A stretch of 64,000 nucleotides of DNA, taken from assembly GCA_936440205.1 (NCBI GenBank), contig OW387136.1:34267927-34331926 (forward strand), written 5' to 3'. The notes beneath the pieces are model-generated. The model saw only the letters and a list, made by a program, of their open reading frames with translations, was not told the DNA's origin and searched no databases. Numbering within the stretch: position 1 is the stretch's first letter; each line of letters starts with the position of its first letter. The translations under genes and the position numbers were made by a program. This document shows, piece by piece, positions 39,001 through 41,634 of the stretch. This DNA comes from Lepidonotus clava. Taxonomy: Eukaryota > Annelida > Polychaeta > Phyllodocida > Polynoidae.

Positions 39001-39404
39001 GCCGATGCCAACGAGTGGTACCAACGCCTCAACGACGTTGGCCCCAAGGGCCCTTTGACCAAATTGATCTGTTAGGATGTAGGCACCCGGACACTACAAA
39101 ACATTCGGGAATAGGCCCTATATAAAAAGATTGTTACTATCTAGTCCGGTCTAATGCAAATATTGAACCACTAACCATATAGGCTAGTTCTTAAATCCCC
39201 TGACATATACTGTTCTATAGCACTGCATGCTGCGCCTACCTGCAGGTTCTGGTTGGAGGACTGTGGTAGAAGATCTGAGTAGTACCCCCGCTGCCGTATC
39301 TCAGGGTACCTGCGTCCATTGGATGCCGTCTTGGGCGGTGCTACGTGTGTCCGGTTAGCCGAAAACGGCCTCCCGTGGGAGCTTTTTAACGACCGGTTAC
39401 TCAT
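1..39404 (-). CDS. DNAH1: Axonemal dynein heavy chain 1, 46 coding exons, 3' end outside window
   Basis: Force-generating heavy chain of an axonemal inner-arm dynein; it uses ATP to slide outer doublet microtubules in cilia and flagella. The window encodes the first ~2,813 residues of a protein that is a little over 4,200 residues in human. Order: DNAH1-type N-terminus ('[11 protein letters not shown]', 'CPRKIEIER'), tail (to ~950), linker (~980-1400), AAA1 (P-loop GPAGTGKTE ~1526), AAA2 (GPTGSGKTK ~1807), AAA3 (GPTGTGKT ~2173), AAA4 (GMGGSGRQS ~2520, Arg in place of the P-loop Lys, as I recall for human), then the start of the stalk. Similarity to DNAH1 exceeds DNAH3/7/12, especially in the N-terminus those paralogues lack. 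All splice sites are GT-AG and phases close without a gap. Residue numbers here exclude the optional exons. AAA5, AAA6 and the C-terminal domain lie beyond position 1. Confidence 0.95.
285..404 (-). CDS. DNAH1: DNAH1 coding exon 46, start of stalk coiled coil
   Basis: Residues 2774-2813. [20 protein letters not shown] is the ascending stalk helix that leads to the microtubule-binding domain. Donor ACG/GTATGC. The next exon lies beyond the window. Confidence 0.93.
844..862. repeat. Poly(C) tract
   Basis: An uninterrupted run of C in a DNAH1 intron. Its length should be treated as approximate because such runs are error-prone. Confidence 0.9.
951..1142 (-). CDS. DNAH1: DNAH1 coding exon 45, approach to stalk
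   Basis: Residues 2710-2773. [20 protein letters not shown] is the invariant segment before the coiled-coil stalk. Phase 0 at both ends. Confidence 0.95.
1611..1782 (-). CDS. DNAH1: DNAH1 coding exon 44, AAA4
   Basis: Residues 2652-2709. The spliced joint gives [11 protein letters not shown], then the exon reads [19 protein letters not shown]. Phase 0 end. Confidence 0.95.
1783..3005. other. DNAH1 intron 43, nothing recognised
   Basis: AT-rich sequence with no open frame supported by splice sites and no repeat I can name. Confidence 0.6.
3006..3214 (-). CDS. DNAH1: DNAH1 coding exon 43, AAA4
   Basis: Residues 2583-2652. [20 protein letters not shown] and [15 protein letters not shown] are conserved. 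Phase 2 end. Confidence 0.96.
3515..3650 (-). CDS. DNAH1: DNAH1 coding exon 42, AAA4
   Basis: Residues 2537-2582. [20 protein letters not shown] and TFLFSDTQ are conserved. Phase 0 end. Confidence 0.96.
3819..4015 (-). CDS. DNAH1: DNAH1 coding exon 41, AAA4 P-loop
   Basis: Residues 2472-2537. [20 protein letters not shown] then [19 protein letters not shown]. The AAA4 P-loop has Arg where Lys is usual, which I also recall for human DNAH1, so it is not a defect. Phase 2 end. Confidence 0.96.
4188..4454. mobile_element. MITE, copy 1 (partner at 46139)
   Basis: Ends TGACCTTGCGAAGACGCAGT and rightward ATCTACACAACTATATAA correspond to those of the copy at 46139-46409, including an internal GATCACCAATATGGCG block near the right end. 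Too short to encode anything; a non-autonomous DNA element is inferred. Confidence 0.5.
4559..4792 (-). CDS. DNAH1: DNAH1 coding exon 40
   Basis: Residues 2394-2471. [20 protein letters not shown] and YGDFMVP match human. A partial copy of part of this exon lies in the adjoining intron at 4819-4863. Phase 0 at both ends. Confidence 0.95.
4819..4863. repeat. Partial intronic copy of DNAH1 exon 40 sequence
   Basis: AGCAGGTTGATGAACCAGTT recurs from the exon (4692-4711), and an 18-bp part is repeated again at 4846-4863. It looks like slippage or local duplication out of the exon. Confidence 0.7.
5269..5447 (-). CDS. DNAH1: DNAH1 coding exon 39
   Basis: Residues 2334-2393. [20 protein letters not shown] and [12 protein letters not shown] are dynein signatures. 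Phase 0 end at GGG/GTAGGC. Confidence 0.95.
6071..6088 (-). CDS. DNAH1: Candidate 18-nt microexon of DNAH1
   Basis: Minus-strand ATGGAGTGCCAAAGGATG lies between a pyrimidine-rich acceptor (TTTTCCCCCGATATTGTAG) and a donor (GTAAGC), phase 1 to phase 1. Using it would add YGVPKD between exons 38 and 39. Without it this loop is about a dozen residues shorter than in human DNAH1, which makes an extra exon plausible. Confidence 0.35.
6389..6562 (-). CDS. DNAH1: DNAH1 coding exon 38, AAA3
   Basis: Residues 2276-2334. [19 protein letters not shown] and [13 protein letters not shown]. The donor is read as CTGT/GTAGGT, the choice that keeps phase (1) with the next exon. Confidence 0.94.
7034..7191 (-). 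CDS. DNAH1: DNAH1 coding exon 37, AAA3 Walker B
   Basis: Residues 2223-2275. [20 protein letters not shown], with the Walker B IDDLNMP, then [13 protein letters not shown]. Phase 1 end. Confidence 0.97.
7621..7864. repeat. GACATG-module element, copy 1
   Basis: Begins AATGGCCCTAGACC and ends AAGGGCCCCATTAT, an imperfect inverted pair. Inside, the words CGACATG/GACAGG recur many times with spacers such as 'TTTCTTAAATTCGACATG'. Copies with the same ends lie at 24135 and 42334. Confidence 0.7.
8010..8170 (-). CDS. DNAH1: DNAH1 coding exon 36, AAA3 P-loop
   Basis: Residues 2170-2223. Walker [12 protein letters not shown] opens the exon and [20 protein letters not shown] closes it. Phase 2 end. 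Confidence 0.97.
8697..8837 (-). CDS. DNAH1: DNAH1 coding exon 35, AAA3 entry
   Basis: Residues 2123-2169. [20 protein letters not shown] is conserved, and the exon ends just before the AAA3 P-loop. Phase 0 at both ends. Confidence 0.95.
8838..10061. other. DNAH1 intron 34
   Basis: Holds a bivalve-like repeat fragment near 8905-8960 (TTGGGGTTTAACACTGAGGC) and the candidate microexon at 9686. Nothing else recognised. Confidence 0.5.
9686..9700 (-). CDS. DNAH1: Candidate 15-nt microexon of DNAH1
   Basis: Minus-strand TGCATGGCCTCAGAG sits between an AG (…TCACGCAG) and a donor (GTAGGA). It is phase 0 on both sides, so it would insert CMASE between exons 34 and 35. Very short, so chance is a real alternative. 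Confidence 0.25.
10062..10175 (-). CDS. DNAH1: DNAH1 coding exon 34
   Basis: Residues 2085-2122. [18 protein letters not shown] is followed by an acidic stretch (DEDEEEE), as in human. Phase 0 at both ends. Confidence 0.93.
10547..10705 (-). CDS. DNAH1: DNAH1 coding exon 33
   Basis: Residues 2032-2084. [20 protein letters not shown] matches human 'VELIEPWFIFSLIWSVGAT'. Phase 0 at both ends. Confidence 0.94.
10706..12903. other. DNAH1 intron 32, nothing recognised
   Basis: About 2.2 kb of AT-rich sequence. Near 12700-12790 a short word, CCTATGCACACAA, recurs three times; no gene or named element is visible. Confidence 0.6.
12904..13023 (-). CDS. DNAH1: DNAH1 coding exon 32
   Basis: Residues 1992-2031. 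[14 protein letters not shown] matches human 'KLLDCFFKPFLPRE'. Phase 0 at both ends. Confidence 0.92.
13429..13623 (-). CDS. DNAH1: DNAH1 coding exon 31, AAA2
   Basis: Residues 1927-1991. [20 protein letters not shown] then YLEPSILGL; the latter is the human DNAH1 wording and separates DNAH1 from paralogues. Phase 0 at both ends. Confidence 0.97.
14022..14199 (-). CDS. DNAH1: DNAH1 coding exon 30, AAA2
   Basis: Residues 1867-1926. [20 protein letters not shown] (AAA2 Walker B region) and [13 protein letters not shown] are conserved. 178 nt, phase 0 end. Confidence 0.96.
14498..14652 (-). CDS. DNAH1: DNAH1 coding exon 29, AAA2
   Basis: Residues 1816-1867. [20 protein letters not shown] is a strict dynein signature. 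Phase 2 end. Confidence 0.96.
14812..14867. repeat. Intronic inverted repeat
   Basis: CGGTGCTAAAATCAG and CTGATTTTAGCACC face each other across about 25 bp and could form a hairpin. Related words (AATCAGCCGATTT) occur 60-70 bp upstream, which suggests a small fold-back element. Confidence 0.6.
15006..15176 (-). CDS. DNAH1: DNAH1 coding exon 28, AAA2 P-loop
   Basis: Residues 1759-1815. [20 protein letters not shown] leads into the AAA2 Walker [10 protein letters not shown]. Phase 0 at both ends. Confidence 0.96.
15821..16024. repeat. Three tandem 68-bp units spanning a splice donor
   Basis: Units start at 15821, 15889 and 15957. The last is the real end of DNAH1 exon 27 plus donor; the others are near-identical copies lying downstream in gene order. 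One base differs in the distal copy (GCTGAGG versus GCTGGGG). Each carries the donor GTGGGT. Confidence 0.95.
15963..16157 (-). CDS. DNAH1: DNAH1 coding exon 27, donor triplicated
   Basis: Residues 1694-1758. [31 protein letters not shown] and [14 protein letters not shown] are conserved. The donor at 15963/15962 (AAG/GTGGGT) gives the conserved protein joint. Two further copies of the last 62 exon bases plus the donor follow downstream. Phase 0 at both ends with the proximal donor. Confidence 0.95.
16580..16729 (-). CDS. DNAH1: DNAH1 coding exon 26, AAA1
   Basis: Residues 1644-1693. [20 protein letters not shown] and [18 protein letters not shown] are conserved. Phase 0 at both ends. Confidence 0.96.
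17260..17373 (-). CDS. DNAH1: DNAH1 coding exon 25, AAA1
   Basis: Residues 1606-1643. [11 protein letters not shown] then [20 protein letters not shown], the AAA1 sensor I region. Phase 0 at both ends. Confidence 0.96.
17844..17949 (-). CDS. DNAH1: DNAH1 exon 24a, AAA1 Walker B, alternative version
   Basis: A second 106-nt exon with the same phases (2 in, 0 out), its own acceptor (CTTCCAG) and donor (CGG/GTAGGG). It encodes [20 protein letters not shown] then [16 protein letters not shown]. Walker B Asp-Glu is intact. It differs from exon 24b by Ser for Ala, and at the Q/M, T/M and QQ/IE positions in the C-terminal half. No stop or broken splice site is visible, so it looks functional rather than a pseudo-exon. 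Mutually exclusive use with 24b is inferred. Confidence 0.85.
18254..18416. mobile_element. MITE, copy 1 (partner at 22217, opposite orientation)
   Basis: Ends GGGGCCTTCCATTAA and TTAAATGGAAGGCTCC are inverted. Inside, G-rich runs precede TGAAATTTATGAAAATGTGCG twice. The copy at 22217 shows the same order on the other strand. Confidence 0.7.
19291..19396 (-). CDS. DNAH1: DNAH1 exon 24b, AAA1 Walker B, conventional version
   Basis: 106 nt encoding [20 protein letters not shown] then [16 protein letters not shown], identical over most of its length to human DNAH1. It has its own acceptor (TTGCAG) and donor (CGG/GTAGGC). It is a partner of exon 24a at 17844; including both would shift the frame, because 106 is not divisible by three. 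The 5'-proximal copy in gene order and the more human-like. Confidence 0.93.
19840..19937 (-). CDS. DNAH1: DNAH1 coding exon 23, AAA1
   Basis: Residues 1538-1570. [20 protein letters not shown] is conserved AAA1 sequence. It ends in phase 2 (AG) and so joins in frame to either version of exon 24. Confidence 0.97.
20278..20404. mobile_element. hAT-like MITE remnant with poly(C) tract
   Basis: The right end, on the minus strand, begins CAGGGGCGGATCCAGGAATT, a tip I associate with widespread hAT-type MITEs. The inner part has a long C run and the left end is less clear. Confidence 0.45.
20415..20619 (-). CDS. DNAH1: DNAH1 coding exon 22, AAA1 P-loop
   Basis: Residues 1469-1537. It opens AAA1 ([20 protein letters not shown]) and ends with the catalytic Walker [13 protein letters not shown], the main ATP-hydrolysing site of dyneins. 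Phase 0 end. Confidence 0.97.
21046..21209 (-). CDS. DNAH1: DNAH1 coding exon 21
   Basis: Residues 1415-1469. [16 protein letters not shown] and [12 protein letters not shown] match human. The acceptor end of this exon, with adjoining intron, is tandemly repeated at 21171-21401. Phase 2 end. Confidence 0.95.
21171..21401. repeat. Three tandem copies of the start of DNAH1 exon 21 with acceptor
   Basis: Units start at 21171 (83 bp, the real exon edge), 21254 (65 bp, acceptor part missing) and 21319 (83 bp, acceptor retained). Copies share ACTGAGGGGCTGCCGGAC-type exon sequence and a CAGGTCCCCATATAAAAACA intron tail. They are more diverged than the 15.8-kb units. Confidence 0.9.
21716..21853 (-). 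CDS. DNAH1: DNAH1 coding exon 20
   Basis: Residues 1369-1414. [20 protein letters not shown] marks the linker end just before AAA1. Phase 0 at both ends. Confidence 0.95.
22217..22375. mobile_element. MITE, copy 2 (reverse of 18254)
   Basis: Read on the minus strand it starts GGGGCCATCCATAAATTATG and continues with G-rich runs and TGAAATTCTTGAAAATATGC, matching the other copy's order. Confidence 0.65.
22499..22678 (-). CDS. DNAH1: DNAH1 coding exon 19
   Basis: Residues 1309-1368. [11 protein letters not shown] and [14 protein letters not shown] parallel human DNAH1. Phase 0 at both ends. Confidence 0.95.
22718..22905. repeat. Degenerate minisatellite, unit about 28 bp
   Basis: Repeated GGGCCAGTGAGGGAAAA-type words in a DNAH1 intron, about five units with many differences. 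Confidence 0.7.
23136..23363 (-). CDS. DNAH1: DNAH1 coding exon 18
   Basis: Residues 1233-1308 of the linker. [20 protein letters not shown] and [11 protein letters not shown] are conserved. Phase 0 at both ends. Confidence 0.96.
23794..23958 (-). CDS. DNAH1: DNAH1 coding exon 17
   Basis: Residues 1178-1232 of the linker. [13 protein letters not shown] and [14 protein letters not shown] are conserved. Phase 0 at both ends. Confidence 0.96.
24135..24202. repeat. GACATG-module element, short copy
   Basis: Begins AATGGCCCTATAACC, contains CGGCGACATGGCCC and ends CAGCTGGGCCCCATA: the same ends as the 7.6-kb copy with almost no internal modules. Confidence 0.55.
24296..24508 (-). CDS. DNAH1: DNAH1 coding exon 16
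   Basis: Residues 1107-1177 of the linker, including [20 protein letters not shown], which is strongly conserved. Phase 0 at both ends. Confidence 0.96.
24918..25058 (-). CDS. DNAH1: DNAH1 coding exon 15
   Basis: Residues 1060-1106 of the linker. [13 protein letters not shown] and [16 protein letters not shown] match human. Phase 0 at both ends. Confidence 0.96.
25619..25731 (-). CDS. DNAH1: DNAH1 coding exon 14
   Basis: Residues 1022-1059 of the linker. [20 protein letters not shown] is essentially invariant in dyneins. Phase 0 end. Confidence 0.96.
25732..28861. other. DNAH1 intron 13, except for the candidate exon
   Basis: About 3.1 kb. Apart from the 93-nt candidate exon at 27890, I see only a short ACTTGTGG tandem at 26935-26965 and no other gene or element. 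Confidence 0.55.
27890..27982 (-). CDS. DNAH1: Candidate optional 93-nt DNAH1 exon, not known to me in other dyneins
   Basis: It is flanked by a good acceptor (pyrimidine-rich, CCCCTAG) and donor (CCAG/GTAACA), and enters and leaves in phase 1 like its neighbours. It is open in the required frame, giving a 31-residue insert that starts [13 protein letters not shown] and ends MERFYARLP. It is visibly richer in G+C than the surrounding intron. Human DNAH1 has no such insert here as far as I recall. It could be a genuine cassette or constitutive lineage-specific exon, or a chance open stretch. Confidence 0.5.
28862..29060 (-). CDS. DNAH1: DNAH1 coding exon 13
   Basis: Residues 956-1021. [20 protein letters not shown] is the classic dynein linker entry, and the whole exon tracks human DNAH1. 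Ends in phase 1 (CCA G), so it can join either the 93-nt candidate exon at 27890 or exon 14 directly. Confidence 0.95.
29061..30992. other. DNAH1 intron 12, nothing recognised
   Basis: About 1.9 kb of AT-rich intron without supported coding or repeat structure. Confidence 0.55.
30993..31290 (-). CDS. DNAH1: DNAH1 coding exon 12
   Basis: Residues 856-955, with [22 protein letters not shown] and MPITN, leading into the linker. Phase 0 end at donor AAC/GTGAGT. Confidence 0.95.
31600..32028 (-). CDS. DNAH1: DNAH1 coding exon 11
   Basis: Residues 713-856. [20 protein letters not shown] and SRKLYEKPN are near-identical to human. The exon is predicted mainly helical and charged, like dynein tail. 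Phase 2 end. Confidence 0.95.
32545..32738 (-). CDS. DNAH1: DNAH1 coding exon 10
   Basis: Residues 649-713. [18 protein letters not shown] parallels human 'VMEDIFISGDPLLESVG'. Phase 2 end. Confidence 0.94.
33175..33624 (-). CDS. DNAH1: DNAH1 coding exon 9
   Basis: Residues 499-648, the longest exon in the window (450 nt). [27 protein letters not shown] and VPQLEK align with human DNAH1 throughout. Phase 0 at both ends. Confidence 0.95.
33982..34357 (-). CDS. DNAH1: DNAH1 coding exon 8
   Basis: Residues 373-498 of the tail. [26 protein letters not shown] and LEEFEQTQ match human DNAH1. Phase 0 end. Confidence 0.93.
34649..34901 (-). CDS. DNAH1: DNAH1 coding exon 7
   Basis: Residues 289-373, including [16 protein letters not shown] and YNMYIDCMP, near-identical to human DNAH1. 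Phase 2 end. Confidence 0.93.
35235..35396 (-). CDS. DNAH1: DNAH1 coding exon 6
   Basis: Residues 235-288. [14 protein letters not shown] matches human 'LKYKWCEVGVLDYD'. Phases 1 to 1. Confidence 0.9.
35397..37012. other. DNAH1 intron 5, two related palindromic sites
   Basis: Two stretches starting TGCATTTTT..CTCACCAGGTG lie about 150 bp apart. One holds GTGGCGCCAC (35907-35916), the other the 18-bp perfect palindrome GGTGACACTAGTGTCACC (36060-36077). No coding sequence seen. Confidence 0.55.
35900..35916 (+). promoter_or_regulatory. CTCF-like motif
   Basis: TCACCAGGTGGCGCCAC resembles the CTCF core (CCASYAGRKGGCR). CTCF is present in most bilaterians. A single motif inside an intron is weak evidence of use. 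Confidence 0.3.
37013..37305 (-). CDS. DNAH1: DNAH1 coding exon 5
   Basis: Residues 137-234 of the N-terminal tail. The motifs [23 protein letters not shown] and [10 protein letters not shown] parallel human 'NKLMPRHL' and 'KPVPGKALLPT'. Phase 1 end. Confidence 0.9.
37517..37605 (-). CDS. DNAH1: DNAH1 coding exon 4
   Basis: Residues 108-137, with YQPKVQLPF and CPRKIEIER, both close to human DNAH1. The junction with the next exon rebuilds the conserved 'IEIERRK'. Phase 2 end. Confidence 0.9.
38002..38084 (-). CDS. DNAH1: DNAH1 coding exon 3
   Basis: Residues 80-107, containing [17 protein letters not shown], similar to human 'FEVPEDFQERM'. It is 83 nt long, ends in phase 0 and uses donor GTAAGT. 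Confidence 0.85.
38206..38340. mobile_element. hAT-like MITE fragment
   Basis: CAGTGGCGGATTTAGAGGGG at the left is a typical hAT-derived MITE tip. The matching right end is not clear; a GCGCCGCCCCCCCGGC stretch may be near it. Confidence 0.4.
38464..38536 (-). CDS. DNAH1: DNAH1 coding exon 2
   Basis: Residues 56-80, [19 protein letters not shown]. This aligns with human 'EVCRGPRMSQNLL'. It is 73 nt long, ends in phase 1 and uses donor GTGGGA. Confidence 0.85.
38878..39070 (-). mobile_element. tRNA-derived SINE
   Basis: Read on the minus strand it contains a perfect RNA polymerase III B box, GGTTCGAGTCCC, about 60 bp into a tRNA-like head (…GAGGCGTTGGTACCACTCG…), followed by a non-tRNA body. 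The A box is less certain. It lies in a DNAH1 intron in the same orientation as the gene. Confidence 0.5.
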
Positions 39405-39409
39405 TGTTC
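39240..39409 (-). CDS. DNAH1: DNAH1 coding exon 1 (start codon at 39404-39402)
   Basis: Residues 1-55. The Met begins MSNRSLKSS, and the exon contains [17 protein letters not shown], which matches the 'KKYPLMKQRGFYSDIL' region of human DNAH1. The acceptor (T-tract then AG at 39410-39411) leaves 5 nt of leader, GAACA, before the ATG. Donor CTGCAG/GTAGGC. Ends in phase 0. Confidence 0.88.
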
Positions 39410-41122
39410 CTAAAAAAAAAAACCAGTAAAAGTAATAGTATTAAACAAGTAAATGTACAAATCTTGATGTCTGAAATTTGAAAACAGGAGACCAATAAAT
39501 GGCGCATTACTTTTTCAGATCAATGCGCCCATGGAACATTAAAGATTTTTAGATATCAAAACATACCAACAACGGTGCACTTCGGTGAAGTATTTCCTAT
39601 TTCTATTAAAGAAGAGTGCATCATTGTCGCATCCAAAATTTTCTAAAATTATCACTGGAACAGTTGTGTCGGAGGTTTTAATTCAAGGAAGTTTTCCAAT
39701 GATCATGTCACCAAAGTTATTGTAAAGGGTATCACAATAACGATAGATAACGTAAGAAGTGTTAATGGTATTTTTCTCTTTCGAGATATAATGTATGTCT
39801 CGCTTCATGTAATCCCTATAGCTCTGGTCAGCAAGAAACAGCTCATTTTGTGATTCTTTTCTTGTGACATGGAATAGTAAGAGTTTTAGTTTGATAATAC
39901 ACACATTACATTTCATTTAAATAAAAAGTTGCATGCCAGCAGAACACATATTATCAAGATATCTTGCATGTGCCATTAGAATTGCAGTTTGAATTGCAGC
40001 TGGGATGTGGTGATGAGGCAAGCCTCAGGCATCCGGAGTTTAGAGTTGCTTAATCTTTTGGTGAGTAAGGCCAGGAGGCTGGGTGTTAGAATAAACTCTG
40101 CAGATAGGTTGGATTTTGACTAGATGGGTTTGGTTGAGTAAGCTGAGTGGACGCGCCTAGTGACTGGTGAAATGCTAACGGGAAGTCAGTGACGTATATA
40201 ATACATGTTCAAGATAACAATAAAGATATATCCTTAATGTTCTTGTTGACTCTTGACGATCAAACAGTACTACATCTGGAGGTGATTGGCAGTCTGAGAG
40301 AAGGACTGTGTGTTGGACTGGCTAATATCCCAAGAGAGTTCAAGTTTAAAACACACCCTTGATATAACATAAAAGTAAAGCCAAATATTCCAATACTACG
40401 GTTAGAACAAGAATATTAATGCAAATCACTTAATCCAAAATTATGATATATAATATTTATTTGTATGCAAGATGTAGCTGATGTTGTAACCTTCTAAATC
40501 CACAGATGCCAGATTCAATTTCATATTGTACCTACATTTCTAAAACAAATGCAACTTTAATTTCAACCAATTCAGAGAGGGAGTGAGAGACACAAATAAA
40601 AAGGCACATTTTTCTACATATCAGACTTAACTGTTTCAAAATCGTCTTAATTTCTAAGCCTAGAGTTAGTTGGATTTTGGATGTAACATAGCTGACCTTG
40701 GCTTGGAGGTTTCATAATTAAATGATTAAATTCAAATGTGATATATTTGCCTCTGTGACAACGACGTTATGTCTTATGATCAATGCTGCCAAGTTAGTTA
40801 GGCTAGATCCAAGTTAACACCCTGGAATTTGAAAACGGCATGCATATTGCCTTATGGCTATGCCGTTATGGTTATGTGTATCTCAGTATTAAGGCATGGG
40901 CAAATAGTAACGGAATTCTTTCTCACGACAGAAATAGGCCCTGGCATGGGAAAACAACACATTAAAAGTTACATTGAAAAGACTGCTCCCCCCCCCCCCC
41001 ATCCCCCACCCCGATCCTACTGTTGACAGCGTAGCCCTATGACACTTTTGACTTGAACTTGATTGAAGGTTCAACAGCAGATCGGCCTTCAGATAACTAT
41101 TAAAGTATCTTATCAAACTTAC
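39410..41122. other. DNAH1 5'UTR intron, nothing recognised
   Basis: About 1.7 kb. Only a poly(C)-rich patch at 40987-41015 stands out. Confidence 0.5.
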
Positions 41123-41270
41123 CATCTGTACCGGTCTCTTTCTGAAATAATATGTAAGGCTGGTATGAGCCTCTCCCCTCAAAGTTCTCTGTGTTTTGGG
41201 CGTGTTTTGACAGTTTCGCTCAGACCGGACGTCGGGCACGTTGCTAGGGACTCGCGCACATCGTCACTGA
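41123..41270 (-). other. DNAH1: DNAH1 5'UTR exon (predicted)
   Basis: A strong minus-strand donor (ACAGATG then GTAAGT, boundary at 41123/41122) lies upstream of the first coding exon, whose acceptor at 39410-39411 precedes only 5 nt of leader. A non-coding first exon is therefore required, and this is the best candidate. The 5' limit is a guess based on proximity to the promoter; no transcript start can be read from sequence. Confidence 0.5.
41240..41252 (+). promoter_or_regulatory. X-box-like half site upstream of DNAH1
   Basis: GTTGCTAGGGACT matches one full arm of the RFX X-box (GTTGCY) with a degenerate second arm. RFX factors drive cilia genes in animals, so the position at the DNAH1 5' end fits. 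Only a partial match, so binding is not certain. Confidence 0.35.
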
Positions 41271-41583
41271 CGCGCGATTATTACTTCTCACATAATTTAT
41301 TAAATATCCAATCGCATTTTTTTAATTCAATACAAAAATAAAAACATACATCAATATATCTTGTTTTCATTTTAAGAACATAAATATGCAGAAAGCCTTT
41401 TCTTCAGATTAAAAGTGACTTCGCGATGGAAAGCGCGCACCCACCCTGTTCGGCATAGACCGGAAGTTTGTCGGCCACACACGTGTGTGATGTTTCGACA
41501 GAAATGAAAAGTTGTCAACAAACAACATTCTTTATCAGGTCTACTTGATTTTTCACTCTATGGACTGAACCTAACAATACAAG
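41253..41583. promoter_or_regulatory. Bidirectional promoter region between DNAH1 and UTP20
   Basis: Only about 310 bp separate the DNAH1 5' end (predicted) and the UTP20 start codon. The UTP20 side carries an ETS-type site ACCGGAAGT (41459-41467) and a palindromic E-box CACGTG (41480-41485), both common in growth and ribosome-biogenesis gene promoters. No convincing TATA box placed for either gene. Confidence 0.6.
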
Positions 41584-41634
41584 ATGAAAGGCAAAAGTAC
41601 ATCATCACATCATCGTGAACAAAACACGTATAGG
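41584..41634 (+). CDS. UTP20: UTP20 coding exon 1
   Basis: 17 residues, MKGKSTSSHHREQNTYR, ending at donor AGG/GTAAGA in phase 0. Too short to find by length, but the ENTYR-like end joins FxTFAERL in exon 2 exactly as in human. Confidence 0.9.
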
